NCBI GenBank assembly: GCA_965203865.1
Contig: OZ241916.1
Coordinates: forward strand, 868,001 to 932,000
Direction: 5' to 3'
DNA from: G965200765 sp965203865
GTDB taxonomy: Bacteria; Pseudomonadota; Gammaproteobacteria; Arenicellales; JAJDZL01
Length of the DNA: 64,000 nucleotides
Below are positions 1 to 9,080 of this stretch, one piece after another. Positions within the stretch are counted from its first letter, which is position 1. Every line of letters begins with the position of its first letter. Position numbers and translations under genes: made by a program. The notes under the pieces were generated by a model. It had not been told where the DNA came from. It searched no databases and was given only the letters and a program-made list of their open reading frames with translations.

Positions 1-679
1 TTCCATAAATAAGGATTTAAGAGAGCAGTGGCTGGAGCTGGAAGATTTTCCTCCGTATGAAATTGCAATTGACGATGGAAAAGAGTTATTCGAAACACCA
101 TTTGCAAACGGAAAAACTTACGCAGACTGCTTCGAAAATAACGGAATTGAGATTCGTCAAAACTATCCCTATTTCGATTTGGAGCAGGGCCAGGTAATTA
201 CGCTGGAGTATGCAATTAACCAATGCCGCGAAGCGAACGGTGAAGAACCTTTGCCGTATCGGAAAGGCGACCTCGCGGCAATTTCGGCTTATATGGCTTA
301 CACATCCAGAGGGCATACGATTGATGTTGAAATACCGGACGACCCTCGGGCACTTGCGGCTTATGAAATGGGCAAGCGGTTCTATTACACCAAGCGGGGG
401 CAATTGAATTTCGCATGTTCAGACTGCCATGTTGTCAGCTCCGGTACAAAACTTCGCTCTGAAACACTGAGCCCGGCTTTGGGTAACACAAGTCATTTTC
501 CGGTTTATCGGCTGGAATGGAATGAAATCGGTACTCTGCATAGACGATTTGTTGGTTGCAATCAGCAGGTACGCGCCAAGGCGTTCAAGCCTCAAAGCGA
601 GGCATATCGAAATCTTGAATTCTTCCTGACTTACATGTCGAATGGTCTAAAATTTAACGGGCCCGGTGTTCGCAAGTAA
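1..679 (+). CDS. soxA: SoxA, c-type cytochrome subunit of SoxXA (5' end outside window)
   Basis: The reading frame is already open at base 2 and runs to the stop at 677-679, so the gene begins upstream of the window. SoxA with SoxX forms the periplasmic haem enzyme that attaches thiosulfate to the SoxY carrier cysteine. The C-terminal cytochrome domain has the haem motif CSDCH and, about 65 residues later, the RFVGCNQQVRA segment that holds the unusual cysteine haem ligand of the active site. The place of the N-terminal haem found in dihaem SoxA shows only a lone cysteine (YADCF), so this looks like the single-haem type. An internal TTG at 179 is in frame but lies inside the conserved domain and is not the start. 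A soxK-like gene and soxB follow, so upstream soxX and soxYZ are expected but not seen. Confidence 0.93.
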   Translation, partial: SINKDLREQWLELEDFPPYEIAIDDGKELFETPFANGKTYADCFENNGIEIRQNYPYFDLEQGQVITLEYAINQCREANGEEPLPYRKGDLAAISAYMAYTSRGHTIDVEIPDDPRALAAYEMGKRFYYTKRGQLNFACSDCHVVSSGTKLRSETLSPALGNTSHFPVYRLEWNEIGTLHRRFVGCNQQVRAKAFKPQSEAYRNLEFFLTYMSNGLKFNGPGVRK

Positions 680-691
680 TTGTATAAAGGC

Positions 692-1024
692 ATGAAAAAA
701 AAATTAATCTCTCTTTGCTTTCTTTGGGTATTCGCCATGCCCGTGATGCTGCTTGATTCAGGTACGGATGCTTTCGCACAAAGCGAAATGGAAAATTTTG
801 TAGCCGCTTTTAACGAAGCGAATTTGAAGCGGAAAGAGGCCTCACGCTTGGGCCATGAGTGGCGGGATACCGCAAAACTTCTCAGAAAGGCCAAAAAAAC
901 GGCCGAAGCAGGCAAGCTGGCTGAAGCAATGGAATACGTTGAACAAGCCCGGTTTCAGAGCGAAATGGCAATTGTTCAGGCGCAAAGAGAAGAGAAGCTT
1001 TGGCGAGGCCGAATTATCCGCTAG
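692..1024 (+). CDS. soxK: SoxK-like SoxXA-binding small protein
   Basis: A 110-residue protein with an N-terminal signal peptide (MKKKLISLCF, hydrophobic core, AFAQ cleavage region) followed by an alpha-helical, lysine- and alanine-rich domain with the segments GHEWRDTAKLL and AEAGKLAEAMEYVEQA. The GGEWRDT-like segment and helical repeat resemble SoxK/SAXB, a small periplasmic partner that binds SoxXA and raises its activity. It sits 12 bases after soxA and before soxB, the place expected for soxK. ATG at 692 is preferred to an in-frame TTG at 680 because it directly precedes the lysine-rich start of the signal peptide. Family assignment rests on pattern and position, not an alignment. Confidence 0.7.
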   Translation: MKKKLISLCFLWVFAMPVMLLDSGTDAFAQSEMENFVAAFNEANLKRKEASRLGHEWRDTAKLLRKAKKTAEAGKLAEAMEYVEQARFQSEMAIVQAQREEKLWRGRIIR

Positions 1025-1148
1025 TTGCAGGCTGGTTGTTTATAACAATACAGTTCAAAATACAGCAAATCCAAGTTTTCCTGGATTACTGCCCAAGTTA
1101 AAAATCGCGGTGAATTTGATGCGCTTCAAGTAGAACTGGAGTTCTTGA

Positions 1149-2879
1149 GTGCATATCGACCGTCGGAATTTTATTCAAATCCTTGCGGCGGCATCCGCTG
1201 CCGGTATTCTGCCCAAGAGTTCTGTTCAATCAGCAGGTACAGGGCTGTACGATATTGAAAATTTCGGCGATGTACGTCTTCTTCACATAACCGATTGCCA
1301 TGCTCAGCTTCATCCTGTTTACTATCGCGAGCCACATACGCATATAGGCGCGGGAAAGCTGTTTGGTTCATCGAATAATTTGGCAGGGCAAGCACTGCTT
1401 GATTTCTACGGCTTTCAGACTAGCAGTATGGAGGCGTATGCCTTTACACACCTGAATTTTGTTGAACTGGCAGAGAAGTACGGAAAAGTTGGAGGTTATG
1501 CGCAATTAAAGACACTGATTGACCAGTTGCGGGGAACATTTGGCAACGAACGCTGCCTGTTGCTGGACGGCGGAGACAGTTGGCAAGGTTCGGGAACTGC
1601 CCTTTGGACCCGCGGAAAGGAAATGGTGGCAGCGAACAACCTGCTCGGGGTCGACATAGCCACTGGTCATTGGGAGTTTACCTACTCGCCTGAAGAGGTG
1701 CAAGAGAATCTTGAAGCGTCTGAAAGCGAATTCGTTGCGCAGAACATATTCTTGACTGAAGAAGCACAGTTCGAAAACAAGCCTGCCTACGATAGTTTCT
1801 CAGGAAGGGTATTTCCGCCCTACACTATTCGTAGACTGGGCAATTTTGAAATTGCAATCATCGGTCAAGCGTTTCCGTATACACCAATAGCCAATCCAAG
1901 TCGCCTTGTTCCTGACTGGACCTTTGGTATTCGCGTCGAGGAGCTTCAAAAGCTTGTGACGAAAGTTCGAAATACGAACAAACCGGATGCCGTGATTCTC
2001 CTGTCCCATAACGGGATGGCAATTGATTTAAAACTTGCAAGCATGGTTACTGGGATTGATGCGATTCTTGGTGGGCATACGCATGATGCTGTTCCCAAAC
2101 CCATACCCGTATCCAATTCAAAGGGTACTACGCTGGTGACAAACGCCGGTTCCAATGGAAAGTTTCTGGGTGTATTGGACATTGCTTTCGGCAAGCGAGG
2201 AGTACGAGAGATGAATTATCGGTTGCTACCGGTTTTTAGCAATTACTTGAAGCCGGATACTGAAATGCAGTCGTTCATAAATGCATCTCGGCGGAAATAT
2301 TCAAAAATACTTGAAGAGCCGCTCGCTGAAACCGAGTCTTTGTTATTCAGGAGAGGGAATTTCAATGGAACCTTCGATGAGATTATTTGCGGTGCGTTGC
2401 AAACAGTCGGCGATACGCAAATTGCCTGGTCGCCCGGATTCAGATGGGGGACAGCAGTAATGCCTAGACAACAAATTTTCATGGAAGATCTACTTTCAAT
2501 GACCGCGATAACCTACCCGGAAATCTACATTCGGGAAATGTCGGGAGAGGCTTTGAAGCAAGGTCTGGAGGATTTGGCGAGCAGCGTATTCAATCCAGAC
2601 TATTTTCATCATACAGGCGGGGACATGGTTCGGCTGTCTGGTCTTGCCTATACAATTGAGCCGTTCGCTGCAACCGGGAGCAGAATCTCGGAGATGCGCC
2701 TTGATAACGGGGAATTGATTGAAGCGAGGAAAAGGTATACTGTTACAGGCTGGGCGTCGGTAGGCGAAGTTTCAGATCTTCCGCCGGTGTGGGATATAGT
2801 GGCAGAGTATTTGCGTAACGAAGGAACGGTAAAAGTTGCAACCACAAATAAGCCCAGATTGTTACTTGAAAAGAGATAA
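1149..2879 (+). CDS. soxB: SoxB thiosulfohydrolase
   Basis: A 576-residue periplasmic dimanganese enzyme that hydrolyses the sulfonate from the SoxY-bound S-thiosulfonate, releasing sulfate. It starts with a twin-arginine signal (RRNFIQIL, residues 5-12), so the folded metalloenzyme is exported by Tat. Metallophosphoesterase motifs appear in order: HITDCH (46-51), GGDSWQGSG (141-149), GHWEFTY (173-179, the SoxB version of the GNHE motif) and LSHNG followed by GGHTHD near residue 309. A 5'-nucleotidase-type C-terminal domain follows. The GTG start at 1149 is fixed by a GGAG at 1138-1141 and by the signal peptide. It follows the soxK-like gene after 124 bases, probably in the same operon. Confidence 0.96.
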   Translation: MHIDRRNFIQILAAASAAGILPKSSVQSAGTGLYDIENFGDVRLLHITDCHAQLHPVYYREPHTHIGAGKLFGSSNNLAGQALLDFYGFQTSSMEAYAFTHLNFVELAEKYGKVGGYAQLKTLIDQLRGTFGNERCLLLDGGDSWQGSGTALWTRGKEMVAANNLLGVDIATGHWEFTYSPEEVQENLEASESEFVAQNIFLTEEAQFENKPAYDSFSGRVFPPYTIRRLGNFEIAIIGQAFPYTPIANPSRLVPDWTFGIRVEELQKLVTKVRNTNKPDAVILLSHNGMAIDLKLASMVTGIDAILGGHTHDAVPKPIPVSNSKGTTLVTNAGSNGKFLGVLDIAFGKRGVREMNYRLLPVFSNYLKPDTEMQSFINASRRKYSKILEEPLAETESLLFRRGNFNGTFDEIICGALQTVGDTQIAWSPGFRWGTAVMPRQQIFMEDLLSMTAITYPEIYIREMSGEALKQGLEDLASSVFNPDYFHHTGGDMVRLSGLAYTIEPFAATGSRISEMRLDNGELIEARKRYTVTGWASVGEVSDLPPVWDIVAEYLRNEGTVKVATTNKPRLLLEKR

Positions 2880-2958
2880 TCAGGGCCGGACGATTATTTG
2901 CTTGGCTAAATCAAGTGAAAAATTTTGAACTTGCCTGTCAGGATTAACAATTTGTAAT

Positions 2959-2987
2959 TTGACAGAGTTGCATTGTCGCTTGATAAT
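2959..2987 (+). promoter_or_regulatory. Predicted sigma-70 promoter for soxW
   Basis: TTGACA at 2959-2964, a 17-base spacer, then GATAAT at 2982-2987. This is a perfect -35 box and a five-of-six -10 box at ideal spacing, 55 bases upstream of the soxW start codon. It implies soxW has its own, possibly constitutive, transcript apart from soxAKB. Confidence 0.6.
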
Positions 2988-3042
2988 TTAAAAGTAGAAT
3001 TTAATTTCTGTAATAATTAATACAATTGAGGAGATCCATAAT

Positions 3043-3597
3043 ATGAATCAACTTTCCAGCTTTGCAAGGTCAATGGTTTCCTTGCTACTAGCGGTCTTCC
3101 TTACTATTGGTATCACTTTTTCGTCCTTTGCCGAAATTCGGGATGCGGACGAGTATTTCTTTCATCAAAGTTTTGGCGACCTGATGGAGGAAGTCGAAAT
3201 TGCACAAGAAGAGGGCAAGGAATTTATTTTTATCATGTTCGAGCTGATGCAGGGTTGTCCTTGGTGCATCAGGATGAAGAACGAAGTATTGAACCGGTCA
3301 GAGGTCCAGGATTTTTACCGCGAGAAATTCAGAGTGCTTAATTTCAGTGTGGTGGGAGATGATATTGTTACATTTTTTGATGGCAATGACTACAGCGAGA
3401 AGGAACTTGCTCAAGACCAGCTTCGATTGCGGGCTTCACCGGAATTTTTGTTTTATGATTTGAAAGGAAAACAGGTTGTCCGCTACACCGGTGCAGTTAA
3501 AAATCCAGAAGAATTTCTTTTGCTGGGAGAGTTTGTCGCCAACAGGGAATTTGAGAAAACCAATTTCAGAACCTATAAGCGTGAGAAACTGAATTAG
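3043..3597 (+). CDS. soxW: Periplasmic thioredoxin-like SoxW
   Basis: A 184-residue secreted protein: hydrophobic signal peptide in residues 10-30 ending at SFA, then a thioredoxin-fold domain with the redox motif GCPWC (Cys72 and Cys75). SoxW-type thioredoxins are thought to keep the SoxY carrier cysteine or SoxB in the reduced state. The segment ASPEFLFYDLKGK matches the cis-proline region of thioredoxins and of the YyaL/thioredoxin_7-like SoxW branch. A strong GAGGAG ribosome-binding site at 3028-3033 and a near-consensus promoter precede it. It lies 163 bases after soxB. An alternative reading is a general periplasmic thiol reductase. Confidence 0.82.
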   Translation: MNQLSSFARSMVSLLLAVFLTIGITFSSFAEIRDADEYFFHQSFGDLMEEVEIAQEEGKEFIFIMFELMQGCPWCIRMKNEVLNRSEVQDFYREKFRVLNFSVVGDDIVTFFDGNDYSEKELAQDQLRLRASPEFLFYDLKGKQVVRYTGAVKNPEEFLLLGEFVANREFEKTNFRTYKREKLN

Positions 3598-3962
3598 GGC
3601 GTCATCATTGATGTGCATCCCTGAGGATTCTTTCTGATTGGACAGAAGAATGCTTTAATTCGCAAAGGAGAAAATTCAAGATTGGTACTGGTTTTACAAA
3701 TAGGTCAGAATTAGGTTTCGGGTCGAATCACTAATTCGTATGCACATGGAAGTCTTTGTATTATCACCTGCAATACTGTATTTCGCGGGTATTCGGATGC
3801 AAAAGAGGATTCCCGCAGGGTTTGTGTAAAGCATGTTGAACGCGAAGTCTCTGAAATTCAGAGTCGATTTTCACCCAGACTGGCAACAGCCTGCCGGTTT
3901 GGTTACAAGAACTTTAGTCTATCCGTTTTCCCCGGTGCGTAATTTGAATATACAATCATCCC
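3598..3962. other. Intergenic stretch without a supported gene
   Basis: About 365 bases between soxW and the outer-membrane channel gene. A 29-codon frame starts at ATG 3740, but it has no ribosome-binding site and no recognisable features. No clear terminator hairpin is visible after soxW. Confidence 0.5.
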
Positions 3963-5264
3963 ATGAACAGAGCTTGCTTTAAAACTTCAAAACTGTGCTT
4001 CGGTTCGTTGTGGAGAACAATTGGTTATGCATCTCTCTTGTACGGAGTTCTGAATGTATTTCCTGCAACCGCGTTGTCAACGGAGAATATTCCGGAACCA
4101 CCTGAACCGCTTACTCTGAAAGCGGCTCTTCAATACGCCGAATACTCTCATCCCGACACTGCACAAGCTGAATTGAATCTGGCGAAGGCAAAATTGAAGC
4201 TGGAACGCGTTCGGACCGGCTCCGACAAACAACTGTGGCGTGCTTTGATCAAAGAATCCTGGGGGGAGCAAAGCAGTGGAGCCGCGGCAAGGCAATCCTT
4301 TCCTTCTCAATCAAGTCCTGACATGATAGATGCCAAGATTTCCATTGCTGAATCCTTGGTCAGGCAGGCTGAATTGGAACTGAGCGAAGCAAGGCAGTCA
4401 CTGCGGATAAAAATTGCACAGCATTACTTCGACGTGTTATTTGCAGATTACCACTATACACTGAAAAATGAAGAAAACACCATGGCATTTCTGCGATTTA
4501 ACAGCAGGAAGAAAGGAGCGGATGAGTATGGGTTGCATAATGAAATTGAAGTGTTGAAATACGAGTCTGAGTATCAGAAAGCCTTTGTAGAGCGAGAAGC
4601 TGCTAGCATTAACCAGCGTGGAACGCGTGTACGGCTTGGAGTTGCAATGGGACTGAAAGATTATGTTCCTTCAGATTTGCTTCGCCCCGATATGTCTGAA
4701 TTCAAAGAAAAAGAATTGCCTGATTTTGATGAGATTTTAAGTAAGGTGATGGAGTCCAGTCTTGAGCTGGCACTGGCAAAGGAGATGTCAAGGCAAGCTG
4801 AACTAAGGAAAAAAGCCAAGGAGGAAAAATTGAAGGACAAGGTGGATTTGATTCTTGCAAATTCAGGTTCAAGCGAAGTGGCGGCACCGGAAAAAATTCA
4901 ACAGTTGGCGGAGAGCCAGCTCAAATTTCGCCAGCAATCTGCTGCAGTAGTGCTGGAGCGAAATAGACTTCGCGTAAATGAAGTGGAATTGATGCTGAAG
5001 GCGAAAGTGCTAGAGTTATGGGAAAAACTGTCCGTGCTTCAAATTGCGTACAAAGCTAGCAAAGTAAATGAATACTATAGAGACCGAGTCATGGACCGAA
5101 GCAGAACGAAGTTTGAACTGGAAATAAAAACGAGCCTGGGTGATGCACGGGTTGAAATTTCGCGTGTAGAGACAGAGCAGGTGAAAATCTTGTATGACGC
5201 GGCAATGGCTTGGGCGAATCTGGATAAATTGATGGGCAAGCAGGTATTTGCAAATGAAAATTAA
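3963..5264 (+). CDS. TolC-like outer-membrane efflux protein
   Basis: A 433-residue protein with a signal peptide (hydrophobic stretch about residues 20-38) followed by the alpha-helical repeats of the outer-membrane efflux (OEP) family. The opening domain has LTLKAALQYAEYSHPDT, the usual start of TolC repeats, then long heptad-rich helices (AELNLAKAKLKLERV, RQAELELSEARQSLRIKIAQ, and a second copy in the C-terminal half). Such proteins form trimeric channels joining the outer membrane to a periplasmic adaptor. The next gene encodes an adaptor and overlaps its 3' end by 11 bases, so the two are translationally coupled. No inner-membrane pump is adjacent, so the cargo is unknown. Confidence 0.82.
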   Translation: MNRACFKTSKLCFGSLWRTIGYASLLYGVLNVFPATALSTENIPEPPEPLTLKAALQYAEYSHPDTAQAELNLAKAKLKLERVRTGSDKQLWRALIKESWGEQSSGAAARQSFPSQSSPDMIDAKISIAESLVRQAELELSEARQSLRIKIAQHYFDVLFADYHYTLKNEENTMAFLRFNSRKKGADEYGLHNEIEVLKYESEYQKAFVEREAASINQRGTRVRLGVAMGLKDYVPSDLLRPDMSEFKEKELPDFDEILSKVMESSLELALAKEMSRQAELRKKAKEEKLKDKVDLILANSGSSEVAAPEKIQQLAESQLKFRQQSAAVVLERNRLRVNEVELMLKAKVLELWEKLSVLQIAYKASKVNEYYRDRVMDRSRTKFELEIKTSLGDARVEISRVETEQVKILYDAAMAWANLDKLMGKQVFANEN

Positions 5265-6036
5265 ATTTGTACGAGTGCATTTGATTCACTTGATTGTTGG
5301 CGTTTTTGGATTGCTGCACATTGCTGCGGCAAACGGTGAAGAACTCTCGGCAACGATTGACTTCACAACTCAGTGGGAAGTCAGCTCCCTTGCTACTGGA
5401 ACCATACGATCGGTGAACGCAGAAGTTGGTGAACGAGTATCAGCTAACGATATTTTGATTCAACTGCATGACCACCATGAGAAGCTTCATGTGCAATTCA
5501 GTGAGTACAGAGTAAAGCAACAGGAATTGGTGGTGGAGCAGATGCAGGGGGACTTTGACCGGTTGCAAGTTCTATACGACCAAGCAGACTTGTCTTTGAC
5601 TGAATACGAGGAGGCTTTGCATTTGCTGGCCACCGAACAACATGAACTTAACCGCGCGATGGTGGAACTTGAAATAGGCATAGCCAGATTGGAATGGACG
5701 AAAGTTTCTGCGGGTGTTGATGCAATCGTGGTTTCTCGCAACGCTGAGCCGGGCATGACTCTGACGCGTCACAATTCCTTCAATCTGATGACCTTGGCTG
5801 TCCCGAACGAATACACGGCGAATGTACTAGTTCCATACAGTATCCGACAAAGACTTTCTAAAGACATTGAGTACCAGGTGGCGGTTGGTGACCAAGAATA
5901 CTCCTCGAGGCTGGTGTTTTCAACACTGAAGCCAGTCATCGTGAACGACGAAAGTTTGTTTCTGGTAGGTTTTTCTTTTCGTGAACCGGATTTGCTATTG
6001 CTGCCAGGTACACCTGCAATGGTAAGCATTGATTAG
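5254..6036 (+). CDS. Periplasmic adaptor (HlyD/RND membrane-fusion family)
   Basis: About 260 residues with an N-terminal signal or membrane anchor (HLIHLIVGVFGLLHIAAA). It has the lipoyl-like half motif SLATGTIRSVNAEVGERVS, a helical hairpin with coiled-coil character (about residues 70-140), then the second lipoyl half (VSAGVDAIVVSRNAEPGMTL) and a beta-barrel. This order is that of membrane-fusion proteins that link an inner-membrane pump to a TolC channel. It is shorter than the usual 350-400 residues. ATG at 5254 is preferred; TTG at 5248 is also in frame. It overlaps the channel gene. The inner-membrane partner is missing here and must be encoded elsewhere, or the pair serves an unrecognised transporter. 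Confidence 0.78.
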   Translation: MKIKFVRVHLIHLIVGVFGLLHIAAANGEELSATIDFTTQWEVSSLATGTIRSVNAEVGERVSANDILIQLHDHHEKLHVQFSEYRVKQQELVVEQMQGDFDRLQVLYDQADLSLTEYEEALHLLATEQHELNRAMVELEIGIARLEWTKVSAGVDAIVVSRNAEPGMTLTRHNSFNLMTLAVPNEYTANVLVPYSIRQRLSKDIEYQVAVGDQEYSSRLVFSTLKPVIVNDESLFLVGFSFREPDLLLLPGTPAMVSID

Positions 6037-6080
6037 ACAGAGGAATTGGAAAATTAAGTGATTGGCCGGGCATCTTGCGC

Positions 6081-6953
6081 ATGCGCCGAGCATTTCTGTG
6101 GATGACAGGTACGCTGCTGTCTTTTACCACTGCAGCCGTTGCCACACGCGAAATTTCCCATGCAATTGATACGCCGTCAATACTGCTGTACCGCTCAATT
6201 CTGTCAATTGCTTTGGTTTTAATTGCCATTCAGCTGTCTCGTGAAACTTTCCGGGAAATTTTTACAAGCAATTTGAAGCTTCATATCGTTCGCAACAGTT
6301 TTCACTTTGTCGGCCAATTTGCCTGGTTCTATTCTCTGACGGTAATTACTTTGGCAGAAGTTTTTGCATTGGAGTTTACAATTCCGCTTTGGATTGCGTT
6401 GTTAGGGCCCATCTTTTTGAAAGAAAAACTTACATGGCAAAAAGCGATATATACGGCGATAGGATTTTCCGGTGTGTTGATCATATTGCGACCGCTTGAC
6501 TTGCAGGTAGAGACGGGGTCAATTGTGATGCTAATTGGTGCGGCCGGGTTTGCGATGTCGATAATTTGTACTCGCTACCTGATGCGGACCGATAGTGCGT
6601 TGTCTATTCTGTTCTACATGTCTGTCGTACAGTTTCCAATCGCCTTGGCAGTACAATTCTTTCACGGACCCTTGCCCATACCGGACTTGCTGACTTCGTG
6701 CTATGTAGTACTAATCGCCGTTTGCGGGCTTACCGCTCACTACTGCTTTGCAAATGCTCTGAAACTTGCCGAAGCCCTGACAGTGGCACCGATAGACTAT
6801 CTGCGATTGCCTTTGATTATCGTAATCGGAGTTCTGCTGTATTCGGAAGCGGTCGATGCTGCAATTATCGCCGGGAGTATCTTAATCGTTGTTGGAAACT
6901 ACATGAATATTCGGACAGCTTCCGGTTCAAGAAATGTATTGCCCCGCATGTAA
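6081..6953 (+). CDS. EamA-family (DMT) membrane transporter
   Basis: A 290-residue integral membrane protein with about ten hydrophobic segments in two repeated halves, each matching the EamA/RhaT pattern (FYSLTVITLAEVFALEFTIP in the first half, HYCFANALKLAEALTVAPI in the second). Members of this drug/metabolite superfamily export or import small metabolites such as amino acids; the substrate cannot be read from sequence. ATG at 6081 is chosen over TTG at 6075 because it starts the positively charged N-terminus MRRAF. The gene follows the adaptor after 44 bases on the same strand, but a functional link is not evident. Confidence 0.85.
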   Translation: MRRAFLWMTGTLLSFTTAAVATREISHAIDTPSILLYRSILSIALVLIAIQLSRETFREIFTSNLKLHIVRNSFHFVGQFAWFYSLTVITLAEVFALEFTIPLWIALLGPIFLKEKLTWQKAIYTAIGFSGVLIILRPLDLQVETGSIVMLIGAAGFAMSIICTRYLMRTDSALSILFYMSVVQFPIALAVQFFHGPLPIPDLLTSCYVVLIAVCGLTAHYCFANALKLAEALTVAPIDYLRLPLIIVIGVLLYSEAVDAAIIAGSILIVVGNYMNIRTASGSRNVLPRM

Positions 6954-6977
6954 ATGTTCGGCGCTGCAAATCAAATT

Positions 6978-7052
6978 TGGTGGGCGATACTGGGATTGAA
7001 CCAGTGACCTCTGCCGTGTGAAGGCAGCGCTCTTCCTCTGAGCTAATCGCCC
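6978..7052 (-). tRNA. tRNA-Val (anticodon CAC)
   Basis: On the minus strand a full 75-base cloverleaf folds: acceptor GGGCGAT/ATCGCCC, D stem GCTC/GAGC, anticodon stem CTGCC/GGCAG with loop TTCACAC giving anticodon CAC, and T stem ACTGG/CCAGT with loop TTCAATC. The discriminator base is A and CCA is encoded. It reads GTG valine codons. Confidence 0.95.
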
Positions 7053-7128
7053 ACAAGCAGTAATTATAGAATATGATGAACACTTTTCCTCAGAAGTCGG
7101 GAATCTTCAAGTTTTGGAAGGATTGGAC

Positions 7129-7830
7129 ATGCAGGACGTAAAGGCAGTTTTATTTGATGTGTTTGGCACAGTAGTGGATTGGCGAACCAGTATTGCAAGG
7201 GAAGTTCGACGAGTTCCAGAGTTGAATCACTTGGATAGTGAGCAATTTGCTGATCGTTGGCGTGCAAGGTATCAGCCAGCCATGGAGCAAATTCGCGATG
7301 GGTCGCGGCCATGGACCAAGCTGGATGACTTGCATTATGAAAACTTGCTTGAAGTGCTGAACGAATTTGAAATCCATGCACTAAGCGAAATTCAGATACG
7401 AGAATTGAATTTCGCATGGCATAGATTGACTCCATGGAAAGACGCTGTTAAAGGACTGACTCGAATCAAGGCCAAGTACATAATTGCCACTTTGTCAAAC
7501 GGGAATGTTTCCTTGATTGTCAATATGGCAAAGAATGCAGGCTTGCCTTGGGACATGGTACTGGGTGCTGAGGTTGTCAAGCACTACAAGCCGCAACCTC
7601 AAGCGTATCTTAAATCTGCAGAAATGCTGGACTTGGCTCCGAATTCATGCATGCTGGTGGCAGCGCACAACAGCGACTTGATAGCAGCTTCCAATTGCGG
7701 ATTTCGAACAGCATTTGTTGCCAGACCAACCGAGCATGGTCCTGGTCAAACAAAAGATATCAAGGCTGATGTTCAATACGACATAGTGGCAAATAATTTC
7801 ATAGCGTTGGCAGAACAGTTGGGCTGCTAA
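7129..7830 (+). CDS. Haloacid dehalogenase type II-like HAD hydrolase
   Basis: A 233-residue cytosolic HAD-superfamily protein. Motif I is FDVFGTVVDWRTS with the nucleophilic aspartate near residue 9, motif II is TLSNGN, the lysine motif is VVKHYKPQPQAY, and motif III is MLVAAHNSDLIAASNCGFRT. This set and the length match L-2-haloacid dehalogenases, which hydrolyse 2-halo acids to hydroxy acids, though many members act on other small substrates. ATG at 7129 is chosen because GGAAGGA at 7116-7122 is well placed; an upstream TTG at 7114 is in frame. A second, diverged paralogue lies at 17722-18441. Confidence 0.82.
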   Translation: MQDVKAVLFDVFGTVVDWRTSIAREVRRVPELNHLDSEQFADRWRARYQPAMEQIRDGSRPWTKLDDLHYENLLEVLNEFEIHALSEIQIRELNFAWHRLTPWKDAVKGLTRIKAKYIIATLSNGNVSLIVNMAKNAGLPWDMVLGAEVVKHYKPQPQAYLKSAEMLDLAPNSCMLVAAHNSDLIAASNCGFRTAFVARPTEHGPGQTKDIKADVQYDIVANNFIALAEQLGC

Positions 7831-7873
7831 AAATTTTTCGTGGTTTTCTTGTGTTTTCCGTGAATTGCTGAAT

Positions 7874-9076
7874 ATGCGCTTGTCTCCCGATGGAATCGGC
7901 CCCACGCTGGCAATGCTGCTTACGCTTGCAGTTGTAAGCGCCTGCATACTGGCGGTAGCCGTGGTTGCCCCTGATGCTGCAGAGGATATAGGCTTGCCTG
8001 CTACAGCGGTTGGCTATTTCACCGGCACGGTATACATGGTGGCGGCATTTGCCGGAAGCTTTTCAGCAATTTTCATTTCCCGGTTCGGACCGATTCGCGT
8101 CCTGCAGATTACCGCGATTCTTGGAATTTGCGGACTTGTGTCGTTCGTAGTTGGAAATCCACTGTTTGCGTTATTGTGTGCGATTCTGCTTGGATTTGCT
8201 TACGGACCAATTAATCCGGCCAATGCTGCTGTACTTGTTGAGGTCACCCACGCGGGGAATCGTTCATTCATGTTTTCCATCAAGCAAACCGGCGTAACTA
8301 TCGGCGGGATGTTTGCGGCAATCGTAGTGCCGCCGATTGTGGTTGCCTGGGCGTGGGAGGCGGCAATCTTGTCTGTAGCAATACTGGCGGTAATTTCTTT
8401 GTTTATCCTTCAGTCTCTTCAATCTCAGTTCGGCACTCGCAGGAACGTCGACAATACGCCTTGGTCCTTTACCGCCTTGCTGGAACCCGTAAAGGAGGTA
8501 ATGAAGCTGCCGCTGCTTCGGGGCTTTTCTTTGGTTGGGTTTATCTATGCCGGAGTTCAAACGAGCGTAGCCAGTTTTTTTGTTGTGTATTTGGTTGAAC
8601 GAGACTTTGACCTGATTCAGGCAGGCGCCTGTTTTCTGTTTTTGAATATTGGCGGTTCGGCTTTCAGAATGATTTGGGGCTTTCTTGCCGATATATGGTC
8701 GTCAAAGTCAATACTCCTTGCCATCGGTGTTGTAACAACAGCATCCGTACTTGCCATGCTGTATATAAACACTGACTGGCCAGCTCAGGTCCTGTATCTG
8801 TATGCGTTTATCCTGGGGGGCAGTAGTCACGCCTGGAACGGGGTATACCTGTCCGAAGTGGCTTATCGCGCGCCGGTCGGAGAAGCGGCGAAATGGACTG
8901 GAGGAATTCAGTTCATCTTTTACTTTGGTGTTGCCTGCATGCCGCCATTATTTGGGGCAATAATCTGGATTACCGGGACTTACCACACATCGATAATTTT
9001 GACTGCAATGCTGGCATTGGCTGCCGGTCTTTACTTGCTACGGATATTTCGCATGAACGAGCCGGCAGATGCATAG
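7874..9076 (+). CDS. Major facilitator superfamily transporter
   Basis: A 400-residue membrane protein with twelve predicted helices. The loop between helices 2 and 3 has ISRFGPIRVLQI, a weak form of the MFS signature, and the second half has the matching WGFLADIWSSKSIL. The segment AYGPINPANAAVL recalls anion or cyanate/nitrate-type MFS members, but the substrate is not identifiable. ATG at 7874 is used, with TTG at 7865 as the alternative. It follows the HAD gene after 43 bases, so a dehalogenation substrate is one possible cargo (inference). It converges with leuD, the two stops being five bases apart. Confidence 0.85.
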   Translation: MRLSPDGIGPTLAMLLTLAVVSACILAVAVVAPDAAEDIGLPATAVGYFTGTVYMVAAFAGSFSAIFISRFGPIRVLQITAILGICGLVSFVVGNPLFALLCAILLGFAYGPINPANAAVLVEVTHAGNRSFMFSIKQTGVTIGGMFAAIVVPPIVVAWAWEAAILSVAILAVISLFILQSLQSQFGTRRNVDNTPWSFTALLEPVKEVMKLPLLRGFSLVGFIYAGVQTSVASFFVVYLVERDFDLIQAGACFLFLNIGGSAFRMIWGFLADIWSSKSILLAIGVVTTASVLAMLYINTDWPAQVLYLYAFILGGSSHAWNGVYLSEVAYRAPVGEAAKWTGGIQFIFYFGVACMPPLFGAIIWITGTYHTSIILTAMLALAAGLYLLRIFRMNEPADA

Positions 9077-9080
9077 GTTG

